DNA from: Coriobacteriales bacterium
Lineage (GTDB): Bacteria; Actinomycetota; Coriobacteriia; Coriobacteriales; UBA8131
Assembly: GCA_031282405.1 (NCBI GenBank)
Contig: JAITDU010000041.1
Span: forward strand, 1-37,956
Direction: 5' to 3'
Length of the DNA stretch: 37,956 nt
This document shows positions 18,298-27,019 of the stretch, in pieces (the stretch's first letter is position 1; each line of letters starts with the position of its first letter). Made by a program: the position numbers and the translations under genes. Under the pieces are notes generated by a model. The model did not search any database, had not been told where the DNA came from, and worked only from the letters and a program-made list of their open reading frames with translations.

Positions 18298-19449
18298 CTA
18301 AATGACGACAAAATGTTCGTTGTGCAGTGTCAGAATGTCATCCTGACAAATCGCATAGGCTGTGTTCGGCTCCAGCCGGGTCTTGATGCCATCTCGTTCC
18401 AGGAACGTACCGTTGCTGGAACCCAGGTCGGTAACCAGATAGTGTCCGTTTTCGGCATTAAGGGTGATGTGGCGTCGCGAGATACCGCTATTGCCATCGA
18501 TTTGGACATCGCACCCTTGAGAGCGGCCCAGCGTAACAGAACGATCAGGAGCAAGCGGAATGACAACACCGTTGCTGTTGCGCCTGAGCGATAGCCTGTG
18601 GTCTGACTTTTGTTTTTGTGGCGCAGTTACATTCACGCAGGTAGTTTTGCCAGACGACACAGGCGGCGATCCAGCATCAAACTCATGTTTCTCGCTCCTT
18701 TTCGTTGCGGTATGATAGGCTTGCTCCGCCAGACTGAGCGATTCAAATATCTCTTGCTTGGAGGGCTTATGGGCCTGCTCTCGCACAAAATCATATCCCC
18801 TTGGCTGGACCGATGCCGGGTCTTTTTCCAAAAGTTTACCTCTGTCGTGCCCGCTCCCTACCGTGTTTTTTGACGAATACTCCCCTGCCTTTAAGATGCC
18901 CTTACTCAAAAGATAGTCGCCAAAATCCGAGGTCATGAAGATTGTCTGGCGTTTAAGGTAGTCGAGCAACGAGTCTTTGGACTCGCTGTCGGCCCTGCTT
19001 ACGAAGTCTGCGCTTTGGGCGATGGCCTGAAGAAACTGAGCCGGTGTCGCGTTATTGGCTAATCCTGATTTTATCGGCAGGTAGGCAAAACGCAATGAGA
19101 GCGAATCAGGCTCGATTCTGATGTAGGTAGGCGGTAAAAGGACATTGGCAGTGTCCAGCCCATCATCCTGGCAAAACCTGAGCAAAGCGAAAAAAGACCA
19201 TAGTAACTGCTCAAATTGAGCCGCCGAGAGCTTACCTCTAAGATAGATCGGCAGCGGAGCAGTAGTGGCCAAATCATAGAAAAACGTAACATGCGAGCCG
19301 CGCGACTCATACGAAAAAGGCAGTAGTGGCTCAACCTGCAAAACTCTGAGGTGCTCGGCCAGAGGATAATCCATCTCCTCGCCTTTTGTGGTCCTGGCCT
19401 CCAAACGCTCGGATTTGGCTTTCTTATCTCTTTTATAGGAATACTTCAT
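18298..19449 (-). CDS. DUF6382-like plus FHA domain protein of the type VII-like locus
   Basis: A 383-aa cytoplasmic protein. The C-terminal 80 residues are a forkhead-associated domain: VTLGRSQGCDVQIDGNSGIS, then SRRHITL and TDLGSSNGTFLE, with the phosphothreonine-binding Arg/Ser/Asn residues kept. The N-terminal ~200 residues (LRVLQVEPLLPFSYESRGSH, PIYLRGKLSAAQFEQLL, LRFAYLPIK) resemble the DUF6382 module found before FHA domains in Firmicute secretion loci, related by eye to the EssB/YukC pseudokinase-like domain. No transmembrane helix is evident, unlike EssB. It is the last gene of the operon, 41 bases after the YukD-like gene, and converges on folK-rsmI. A role in phospho-dependent docking to the EssC FHA module is inference. 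Confidence 0.75.
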   Translation of the reverse strand: MKYSYKRDKKAKSERLEARTTKGEEMDYPLAEHLRVLQVEPLLPFSYESRGSHVTFFYDLATTAPLPIYLRGKLSAAQFEQLLWSFFALLRFCQDDGLDTANVLLPPTYIRIEPDSLSLRFAYLPIKSGLANNATPAQFLQAIAQSADFVSRADSESKDSLLDYLKRQTIFMTSDFGDYLLSKGILKAGEYSSKNTVGSGHDRGKLLEKDPASVQPRGYDFVREQAHKPSKQEIFESLSLAEQAYHTATKRSEKHEFDAGSPPVSSGKTTCVNVTAPQKQKSDHRLSLRRNSNGVVIPLAPDRSVTLGRSQGCDVQIDGNSGISRRHITLNAENGHYLVTDLGSSNGTFLERDGIKTRLEPNTAYAICQDDILTLHNEHFVVI

Positions 19450-19490
19450 CGTCTCTGTACTTCATCATCTCTACCGGACAAAACCTTGGG

Positions 19491-19745
19491 TCAGATGAGC
19501 ATCAATTCAAAGCCATTCCTGATGCCATGCTCTTCAAAACTGAGATTATGGTCGAGTATCTCTCCAGAATCCCTCAGAGCCAAAGCGTCCTCATCGCCAC
19601 CTTGAAACAGGCTGGATTCGCGTTGGCTGAGGATGCCAGAGATAAACCGCGTGGCATCATGGACTGTTGCGTCACCGGGCACCCAGAAGTCATAGGTCTT
19701 TTGAGTGGCCGGCAGCAACACATTTATGAGTATCCTGTTGTTCAT
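19491..19745 (-). CDS. YukD/EsaB ubiquitin-like type VII secretion protein
   Basis: An 84-aa protein with the beta-grasp pattern of YukD/EsaB: MNNRILINVLLPATQKTYDF, then VPGDATVHDATRFISGIL, and the end GEILDHNLSFEEHGIRNGFE. These cytoplasmic ubiquitin-like proteins are required for Firmicute type VII secretion and exist as the N-terminal domain of actinobacterial EccD. It lies between EssC and the FHA protein with gaps of 49 and 41 bases. Being encoded alone rather than fused to an EccD channel marks the system as Firmicute-like (T7SSb). Confidence 0.8.
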   Translation of the reverse strand: MNNRILINVLLPATQKTYDFWVPGDATVHDATRFISGILSQRESSLFQGGDEDALALRDSGEILDHNLSFEEHGIRNGFELMLI

Positions 19746-19794
19746 GCCATGCTTCTTTCGATAGACTTAAAACACAGTTGGGGTCTTAAGGAAA

Positions 19795-22700
19795 TTAAGA
19801 TACCAGCAACTTGGCTTTACGTATCTTGCCGCCACTAACCCAGTATCCACGAGCGCCTTTGACCGTGGGATCTATACGTTCTCCCAGTCCAAATGTTACT
19901 GAGATCGCAGATTGTGAATCCAATCCTTCTCCGACCCACAGTCCGTCGCGATTGCTGGAATAGGTTTTAAACCATGCCTCGGAAGTAAAACTGGTCTCAA
20001 GGGCAGCATCAAAGCAGATAATATTGACATTGGGCAATGCGCGTAGATTGGCCAAGAGAATTTTTAAAGACAGGGCAACATCCGATGACAAGCCTGCCAA
20101 GAAACTGGATATTCCGGAAATAAAAATGAGCGTTGACTGCTGCTTGGTAGGATTAACCTCAGCTGCGCCGTTGCTGCTATCGAGTAAGTCGGAGAGAAGG
20201 GCTGCGGCAGCCTCTTCATCCTGGGTCTCAGAGGTGAACTTCCCCGGCAGTACATCAAAGTAATGGGCACAGTCCAGTATACAGATATTCGCTCCTTCGA
20301 TAAAGTCAGCCTCGTCTAATAATGCTCTCATAAAGGCCAGGCCGTCTTTTTGTTTGGAAAATACTATGCGCATAATGGGGCTGTCCGTTAAATCGATTGC
20401 CGCACACTCCAACGTATCCTCAAAAACCCCAAAGGGAACAAAACTGCGACTTACCGGCTTGAATCCCGGCATCGCCATGAGCGTATCAGAGGTCACCTGG
20501 TTTGGAAGAGTTGGCACTGCCGGTGCTTTTTCGGGATTTTGGCTCGCCAGTTCGGCACATGTCTGGCTAATACGTTCAAAATCGTCGGCTCCCTCTGCCG
20601 CAATACGCGCAGCTTGGAACTCGTAGATGGCATCGTTCAACTTGATCAGTCCCCGCGCAAAGCCATGTGGCACCGCGATGCCACGCATTGATCCCAAGAT
20701 GGTCAGATAATCGCCTTCCTCATCAAGGGGGCATGCCAGAGATTGTTTAAAGTTGGAGCGCAGGCGCAGGCGCACGTCCATAGGAGAACTGGCAGTAAGG
20801 ATGATATTAAGGCCGACTCGCGTACCTTCTCTCGCCAATGTGATTAAGCGTTGTTCGAATTTCTCATATAACTCATTAAACACAGCTGTGGAGTTGACGA
20901 TCAACAACAACGCAGGCTTATCACCAACCTGCTGAGAGTAGCGGGTAAACGACCCACCGTACTTGGATATCAATCCGCGCCGCTGAGCAACTTCACGATC
21001 CAACATATCAAAAAGGCGGGATACTTTTTCTTCTTCTGTTGAAACCAGGACATCGCCAACCTGCGGAGCCTGTCTAAATGCGGTTAACGCCTCAGAGCCA
21101 AAATCAAGGATGTAGACATGTAACTGATGGACGTTATGGCCTGATATCAGGTCAAACAGCATAGTAGCCAGCAGGTTTTCCACGCCAGACGTTGCGCTGC
21201 CATACAAAATTGCGTTACCATGAGTCGACAAAGGCAGGGTGAGCAACCTCTGTGATTGGTTTGCCGGGTCGTCGAACATGCCCACGGCCGGGTCCAAAGT
21301 AAATGGTTCGACCGTATGCGAATTCCCGGCAAGCACTGTTTGCAAATCTATGTACTCTGGCAAAGGGTTAAGCCACAGCCGCTTTGACTTAAGGTCATCT
21401 GCCGCTGCCGTGTCTATCAAATGTCCAAGTACCTCGACCAGTTGAGGCCTGCTATTGCTCCTGAAGCGCCTGCTTTCTGGCTGGGCAACCATAAGCGGCC
21501 TGCCGGTGTTGGAGATAAGCGCAACAGAATTATCCTTGGGTTTTTCATAGTGCTCAAGCGCGATATAAGGAGATCCGGTATAGGCAGATTGTCCCAGAGC
21601 AAACTTCTCATTGTAGCCAACCAAGAGATAAAAGCGACCAGCCTGGGTAATTTCTGCCGCGTCGGGCCGCTTGATCATAGCTACCGAATTCTCTTTATCG
21701 GCAACTTTGAGACAAATCTTGAACTTGGCATTTGACCAAATCTGATCATTGACCACACCGTCTGGTTTTTGGGTTGCCAAAATCAGGTGAACCCCCAAAG
21801 AACGCCCGACCCGTGCAGTCTTTATAAGATTATCCATAAAGTCGGGCTCCTGGGTCTTGAGCTCGGCAAACTCGTCAGCCACCAAGAACAGGTGTGGGCA
21901 GGGTTCCTTGACTCTCCCCGTATAGAACAGCTCAAGATATTTATTGATATCGATATTGTCGCCGCCCACCAACTCTCTGGTCTTATTAAAGAGGGCCTGG
22001 CGACGCTTGATCTCGCTGTCAATGGAAACCATGCTTCGGTTGATCATCGAGCCATCGAGATTGGTTATCGTAGCAGCCAGATGCGGCAAAACCATACGGT
22101 CATTATCAAAAGCTTTGGCAAGACCGCCGCCTTTATAATCAATGAGCACAAAGGACACTTCATGAGGAGAATATTCCACACACATCGAAAGCACCCAGGT
22201 TATGATGAACTCCGATTTTCCAGAGCCGGTAGTGCCGGCGATAAGACCATGGGGACCATGGAACTTTTCATGTAGGTCCAAATAGAAGGGCTCGCCGGTT
22301 GTGTCAAGACCGATACGCGACGCCAGAGTTGAAGCGGCCTTGTTCTCTTTCCAGCGCGAGCGCACGTTAAGTTGTTCCAGATTACCGGCTTCAAACATTT
22401 CGAAGAAGCCAAGGTTGTCAGGTAGGCCACTAACCTCTGAGGCCAGATTGATACGCACCCTGTTTATGCACAACACCAGTTGTCGAGCAGCTCGCTGCTC
22501 AATAAAAATATCGGGTAAGAACTCATGAGGAGTAGCGAGCAAGTCTTCTTTGTTGTACAGTTTGCCACTATTTTGCTCGATTTCAAGTATGGAGGTGCAC
22601 TGCTTGGGCAGGTTCTTACGATACGGAGCAAGACAGATGAGGCTAAAGCCGGGAGCAGGAGTCTTTGAGAGACCCGACACCAGTTCGCTTTTTTGCGCCA

Positions 22701-24393
22701 GATAAGGGGATGCACAGACAATTACATAATAAGGCGTTGGAAAGCTCCTGTCTTGATTTTGATTTTGAGTTTCTCGGCGTTGTTGGGCAACACGCTCTAG
22801 TACCAATCCAATCTCATCTGCTTCTTCTTTGGATGTAGCAAAATACCGCAAGGCTCGATCATCAGAAAAAGCATGGGGTAAAGAAGCCGCCCACCTCCAA
22901 TTGCGCTCGTCGGTGTCATCGCAAAGAACAACGACCTTGACGTCCTCATATGAATGTAACGTGGCGATTTGTGCCACCAGGCCAAAACAAAACGACTCGA
23001 TTATCGCTTTGCTTCCCGCAATACCAACAACGGGGTTTTTGGCGAGATTGACCGCATTGGGAACATCATGGAGTTCTTTTGGCTCACGCTTAAATGCATA
23101 GACAGCTTCTTGAAGATCATCCTTTTCGACCTGAAAGTGTTCATCTGGATATTTGATGTCGCTTTCTAAAGGCAGTGTAGCTAAGCCGATACGGAGTTCC
23201 AAAAAGTCGTTATGAGCTACCGTCCTGTCCATGAGATGTGGATCAAGTTCAACGGCAAGACGCAGGCATTCATCCACACTCACTCGATTTTCCAACAATA
23301 TCTCACGTTGCAAGATACTTTGCTCATCGATTACGGAGCGCATCGCATCAAGATAGCGGGCATATGTTTCCTTACGACGGGTTTCATTGCGCTCAAGTTT
23401 GCGATTCTGGTATCGGCGCGTGAGCAAAGGCCAGAGTACGCTACCTAAAACCATGGCAACCGCCATAAATAGCATGGGAATAGCAGCCAGTATTGAACCA
23501 CCGTCATCTTGCATGCGCGTAAACATCGTTGCGCCCGTAAACACCGCACCTAAGCCCATTACCATAGAAGGGCCAATCTTGAGGGCGGCCGGCGTGTCGT
23601 CAGGCTTCTCTGGTGCCGGAGGCGGATCAATAGTTACCGATTGAGCTACTACATCGCGCTTGAACCGGGGGGCGGGATAAAAATAATCTACATCATCAGA
23701 TTCATCAAGCTCATAGGTAATCTCTTCAGGTGAGTTATAAGAAGGCTTCTCGTAAAGCAGCATCTCTGGAAGCATGTTAATTTTTGCAGAATTGCCGGGA
23801 TTGTTAAGGGCAAAATAGCGCAGCCCAATCACTATTCTAAGGCCCATGATTGAGATAATATCACCGGGGTTTAAGGTCAGAGCCTGGCTTGGTTCAAGGC
23901 GCACTCCATTGACAAAAGTCCCATTGCTGGACGCCAAATCGACAATCGAAAATTTGTCTTCATAATAGTCAAGCCGGGCATGAGACGAGGAAACATGAGC
24001 GTGAGTATCAACAAATTGGACAACCGAGCCAGTATCCCTACCAATAGAAACAGTACAATCGTCTGTTAGGCCGATAATCGTATAGGCTTTATCCCCCTGT
24101 GTGAGCGGTCTGATTATCAAAGTTGCATCGTCCGCGTCGGATGTCAGGCGATACACAGACTGTTGATCTGTGGCGATGCGGACCCTGCTGAGCGCTTTTT
24201 CGGAGTCGTCGTTGAATTCATAGAGCAAAACTCCTGTTTTAGGGGAAAGTATCCACTCATCATCCTTGGCTTCTATAAATCCGTATTTTTTGGAGCGTGT
24301 AAAGCTGGTGTCGCAGACCCAATGCATGCCGCCAACCTCTTCCGGCAAAGCAAAAGTGTTGATATGATCGTGTGTTAGCAAAGTGAGCAGCAT
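19795..24393 (-). CDS. essC: EssC-type FHA/FtsK-SpoIIIE secretion ATPase
   Basis: A 1532-aa motor of type VII secretion; start ATG 24393 has GAGGAAGAGAG upstream. Order: N-terminal EssC domain; FHA domain near 115-185 (SIGRDTGSVV, SSSHARL, LASSNGTFVNG); two transmembrane helices (about 277-292, 300-322); a linker region; then tandem FtsK/SpoIIIE domains. ATPase 1 has intact Walker A GTTGSGKSE (720-728) and Walker B LFLVADEFAEL. ATPase 2 has GSATSGVEN (1065-1073) where Lys-Ser are lost, and LLLIVNS where the acidic Walker B residue is Asn. The C-terminal third domain (about 1290-1532) also lacks a recognisable P-loop. One functional ATPase is therefore likely to power export, the others binding substrate or regulating. 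Confidence 0.92.
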   Translation of the reverse strand: MLLTLLTHDHINTFALPEEVGGMHWVCDTSFTRSKKYGFIEAKDDEWILSPKTGVLLYEFNDDSEKALSRVRIATDQQSVYRLTSDADDATLIIRPLTQGDKAYTIIGLTDDCTVSIGRDTGSVVQFVDTHAHVSSSHARLDYYEDKFSIVDLASSNGTFVNGVRLEPSQALTLNPGDIISIMGLRIVIGLRYFALNNPGNSAKINMLPEMLLYEKPSYNSPEEITYELDESDDVDYFYPAPRFKRDVVAQSVTIDPPPAPEKPDDTPAALKIGPSMVMGLGAVFTGATMFTRMQDDGGSILAAIPMLFMAVAMVLGSVLWPLLTRRYQNRKLERNETRRKETYARYLDAMRSVIDEQSILQREILLENRVSVDECLRLAVELDPHLMDRTVAHNDFLELRIGLATLPLESDIKYPDEHFQVEKDDLQEAVYAFKREPKELHDVPNAVNLAKNPVVGIAGSKAIIESFCFGLVAQIATLHSYEDVKVVVLCDDTDERNWRWAASLPHAFSDDRALRYFATSKEEADEIGLVLERVAQQRRETQNQNQDRSFPTPYYVIVCASPYLAQKSELVSGLSKTPAPGFSLICLAPYRKNLPKQCTSILEIEQNSGKLYNKEDLLATPHEFLPDIFIEQRAARQLVLCINRVRINLASEVSGLPDNLGFFEMFEAGNLEQLNVRSRWKENKAASTLASRIGLDTTGEPFYLDLHEKFHGPHGLIAGTTGSGKSEFIITWVLSMCVEYSPHEVSFVLIDYKGGGLAKAFDNDRMVLPHLAATITNLDGSMINRSMVSIDSEIKRRQALFNKTRELVGGDNIDINKYLELFYTGRVKEPCPHLFLVADEFAELKTQEPDFMDNLIKTARVGRSLGVHLILATQKPDGVVNDQIWSNAKFKICLKVADKENSVAMIKRPDAAEITQAGRFYLLVGYNEKFALGQSAYTGSPYIALEHYEKPKDNSVALISNTGRPLMVAQPESRRFRSNSRPQLVEVLGHLIDTAAADDLKSKRLWLNPLPEYIDLQTVLAGNSHTVEPFTLDPAVGMFDDPANQSQRLLTLPLSTHGNAILYGSATSGVENLLATMLFDLISGHNVHQLHVYILDFGSEALTAFRQAPQVGDVLVSTEEEKVSRLFDMLDREVAQRRGLISKYGGSFTRYSQQVGDKPALLLIVNSTAVFNELYEKFEQRLITLAREGTRVGLNIILTASSPMDVRLRLRSNFKQSLACPLDEEGDYLTILGSMRGIAVPHGFARGLIKLNDAIYEFQAARIAAEGADDFERISQTCAELASQNPEKAPAVPTLPNQVTSDTLMAMPGFKPVSRSFVPFGVFEDTLECAAIDLTDSPIMRIVFSKQKDGLAFMRALLDEADFIEGANICILDCAHYFDVLPGKFTSETQDEEAAAALLSDLLDSSNGAAEVNPTKQQSTLIFISGISSFLAGLSSDVALSLKILLANLRALPNVNIICFDAALETSFTSEAWFKTYSSNRDGLWVGEGLDSQSAISVTFGLGERIDPTVKGARGYWVSGGKIRKAKLLVS

Positions 24394-24528
24394 GGTACTC
24401 TCTTCCTCAGACGAGGCCCCTGTGTAAGCAAGCCTGCCCAAACAGGTAGGGGGCCGAGACAACGCAGAAGCGATATAAGCCCTGGTGGCTCGGTGAGAGC
24501 CTCGGGCTTGCCCTTGTATCTCATCGTG

Positions 24529-25677
24529 TTACTGCGTGGGGTCATAGCCGTATGTATATTCATACAAATCTTTAGCAAAATCCACCCATATGTCTTTAGA
24601 GTAATAGCGCTTGGTCGCTGCCCATTCCTCAGGAGTGACAAGGACCTCCATAGGCACAAAATAGTAGTACCATGGAAGTATGGACGCATAGTAAGAGCCA
24701 AACGTGTAGTACAGATAGAAGTATTGGAAAATGAGGAACGCGATGTATAAGAAGACGATCCACCAGATAAGCCTGCCGTAATCAAAGCGACGTTTTCTGG
24801 GGTAAAGGCTGGGGTCGGCTTTGATTTGACCGGTGGCATCAAGCAGCTTATCGCGCACCGCAAAGGCCGCAAGCTGACCGGTCTTTGGATCGCCGTGCTT
24901 TTCTGATGGCAAAACAACCAGCGGAGAAGAGACACCATCAAAGGTGATAAGAAGCGCCCTTTGTCGATACATATCGGGATTGTGAGGCCCTCCGTAGTTC
25001 ACTATCTTGATTTCGATATCCGTAAGCGCCGCCAGGGGTATCTTGAGCCACGGTTTTTTAGTTTTGAGTAAAAGTCCTCTGGTAGCCCAAAGTTCCAGAC
25101 CAGAACCGTTAAGCGCAATTGCCATTCCACCCATGCTCCCGCCCCACTTTTTAGTTCTTTTTGCATGCCTTTTATTAATGACCCACCCTTTTTTTTGCAG
25201 TTTGGCGGATGCCACCAGGCATTCACCAACAAAGTCGCTGGCACTTACATGGGACTTTACGCAAAAAGCCAGGCTCCCCGGCAAAAGCCGTCTTATCCTG
25301 CCATCGATTCTCTCACAGTTGAAATACATTGCGTAAAACGCCCACGTTAGAGAAAGCACAATAATGATTGCCATAAGTACCGGGTCTACATGCTCGAAAT
25401 CCGGGTTGACAGCACGATACAATAGCCCTACCCCAATGACAGCAGAACACAGAGAAACGTACAGCGCAATGATCTGTTTGGCTGACCAGGTATTGGTACC
25501 GATGTGTTGCGTCATCGCGTTAAGAGCGCTAATGCGCTTACCTTTAGCTAGAATGCGCTTTAACTCGTCGTCGCCGGGCAGACCGGCCTCAAGTTCTTTT
25601 TGCGCCAGCTTTTCTTGCATCTCCGCAACAAAGCTGCCTACCCCCTCTGTCCCGGGCTGCTCTTTGCTAGGCGGCAT
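24529..25677 (-). CDS. Three-helix membrane protein with possible PH-like domain, type VII-like locus
   Basis: 382 aa, not recognised. The N-terminal 65 residues are charged. Two transmembrane helices follow (about 68-88 IIALYVSLCSAVIGVGLL and 98-118 LMAIIIVLSLTWAFYAMYF). The middle (about 175-290) has the look of a bacterial PH-like beta domain: IALNGSGLELWATRGLLLK, KIPLAALTDIEIKIV, ALLITFDGVSSPLVVLP. Near residue 305 begins a very aromatic hydrophobic stretch rich in Trp/Tyr/Phe (IWWIVFLYIAFLIFQYFYLY) ending in a Tyr-rich tail. Its start lies inside the previous gene (overlap 11 bases) and essC follows after about 135 bases. By position and topology it is the best candidate for the missing EssB/EccB-like membrane component; that is inference. 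Confidence 0.7.
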   Translation of the reverse strand: MPPSKEQPGTEGVGSFVAEMQEKLAQKELEAGLPGDDELKRILAKGKRISALNAMTQHIGTNTWSAKQIIALYVSLCSAVIGVGLLYRAVNPDFEHVDPVLMAIIIVLSLTWAFYAMYFNCERIDGRIRRLLPGSLAFCVKSHVSASDFVGECLVASAKLQKKGWVINKRHAKRTKKWGGSMGGMAIALNGSGLELWATRGLLLKTKKPWLKIPLAALTDIEIKIVNYGGPHNPDMYRQRALLITFDGVSSPLVVLPSEKHGDPKTGQLAAFAVRDKLLDATGQIKADPSLYPRKRRFDYGRLIWWIVFLYIAFLIFQYFYLYYTFGSYYASILPWYYYFVPMEVLVTPEEWAATKRYYSKDIWVDFAKDLYEYTYGYDPTQ

Positions 25678-26287
25678 CGCTTCTCAGATCCTCCAACGCG
25701 GACACGGTGATGACATCGAACATCTCAAGCAGAGCTTCCTTAATTTCGACATAGGTAGAGGTAAAGACCAGGTAGTGCGCATTACCCTGTTTGGCAGTGT
25801 TCAACCAATACTCTACCTTGAGTTGGTTTATCTCTGCTGCATCATCAGACACTGTAAGGACCGACTCGGATTCCCTGCGCAGCACCTGGTTGCCCAAACA
25901 TTCCAGAAGTACCACATCCTGGCCCTTTTCCTTGTAACGGGCAAAGACATCTGCGATGGGCAAGCGCAGCCCCACTTCATACACCGTTAGGGTCGCATCG
26001 ACAGGAACACCTTCTATGTCAAGGGCCAAAAAGGCCATCAGAACACCACGCAGTCCCGCAGCCAGATCCAGCTGAGTATTAAGGGTCTTTTCCAAATCCG
26101 CCCTGATAGGTAGGGGCTTATCGCCGTCTTGATAGCGAGAAAGCGTCTTGTCCAGGTATGCCTCGACTGCCTTTTTGCGGGCCTTGGCATCTTTGATGGG
26201 AATCACGGACCAGTCCCTGGTGAGGGTAATCTCAAAGATGTCCGCATCCTGCGTGTTCGACACTGTGTTCTTTTCGATCTTTGCCAT
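25667..26287 (-). CDS. Unrecognised 206-aa cytoplasmic protein of the type VII-like locus
   Basis: I do not recognise a family. The protein is soluble, mixed alpha/beta and lacks signal peptide or membrane helices. Segments with clear beta/alpha alternation include IFEITLTRDWSVIPI, VDATLTVYEVGLRLPIADVF and AHYLVFTSTYVEIKEALLEM. It starts six bases after the upstream gene ends and its last codons overlap the start of the next one, so it is firmly inside the operon. A chaperone or adaptor for the substrates (compare EspG-like adaptors in function only), or an immunity-type partner of the upstream effector, are possibilities; neither is shown by the sequence. Confidence 0.7.
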   Translation of the reverse strand: MAKIEKNTVSNTQDADIFEITLTRDWSVIPIKDAKARKKAVEAYLDKTLSRYQDGDKPLPIRADLEKTLNTQLDLAAGLRGVLMAFLALDIEGVPVDATLTVYEVGLRLPIADVFARYKEKGQDVVLLECLGNQVLRRESESVLTVSDDAAEINQLKVEYWLNTAKQGNAHYLVFTSTYVEIKEALLEMFDVITVSALEDLRSDAA

Positions 26288-26293
26288 ATCGTT

Positions 26294-27019
26294 TTAACCT
26301 GCCTTTTTGAGATCGGCAGGCGAGGCCAGTTCCGCAACTGCCGTCTGGACCAGTTCCTTAAGATCGGCTACGATGGCCTCGACACTGTCCATATCAATCG
26401 TCGTAATCGTCCAGGTGCACATCATGCGCTCAGGTTTGTAATAGGCAAAATAGCTTATCTCCCAGCATGCATCCTCTCCCTGCTCCTTGCCAAAGAAGAG
26501 CATAAGGACAATGTCACGTTTGTCTGACTCTTCAACCAGATAGTACCGGCGCTCGTTGATAATGATGTTGTCATCCTTGGGGCTTAAATACCCTTCCTTT
26601 TCCTGTATGAAATCCATGAAACTGTCAAATTGGTCAGGCAGATCGTTGCCGCATACATATCCCCAGCCCCCCGGACGTATGTCCCAGGGTACTCTCTTAA
26701 ACCAACAAAGACAGGCAAATAGGGAATCCTTGCCCTCGCCCAGATTGTCCAGCATCTGAGAGATGCCTAAGTGTATCTGGTTTTTCAACTCTGTGCGCGC
26801 TTCCTCCAGCAGTGACTCCACATCCGGATTATCGCTATCCTCCGCCGTCTCTTCTAGCACGGCTTGTTCTGCCTTGCTGAACAACTCAAGGGCGGTGCGC
26901 TCGCGGATAGCAGGCATGACATCTTCGTCTTCTTGAAACAGCAACCACCGGTCCGGTGAGCTACCGCCCGCAAAGACGTCTATGCCCATTACCCTACGGG
27001 TATCATTATCTTTGTCCAT
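26294..27019 (-). CDS. Unrecognised 241-aa acidic protein directly after the effector gene
   Basis: Family not recognised. The protein is acidic with no signal peptide or membrane helix. Notable segments: FAGGSSPDRWLLFQEDEDVM, an acidic helical region (about 45-85), LFACLCWFKRVPWDIRPGG and IIINERRYYLVEESDKRDIV with WEISYFAYYKPERM following. The start at 27019 has GAAGGG seven bases upstream and overlaps the effector gene by 31 bases; a second in-frame ATG at 26989 sits in a TAATG stop/start junction. Such tight coupling to a putative toxin would suit an immunity or dedicated chaperone protein. This is inference from position only. Confidence 0.7.
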   Translation of the reverse strand: MDKDNDTRRVMGIDVFAGGSSPDRWLLFQEDEDVMPAIRERTALELFSKAEQAVLEETAEDSDNPDVESLLEEARTELKNQIHLGISQMLDNLGEGKDSLFACLCWFKRVPWDIRPGGWGYVCGNDLPDQFDSFMDFIQEKEGYLSPKDDNIIINERRYYLVEESDKRDIVLMLFFGKEQGEDACWEISYFAYYKPERMMCTWTITTIDMDSVEAIVADLKELVQTAVAELASPADLKKAG

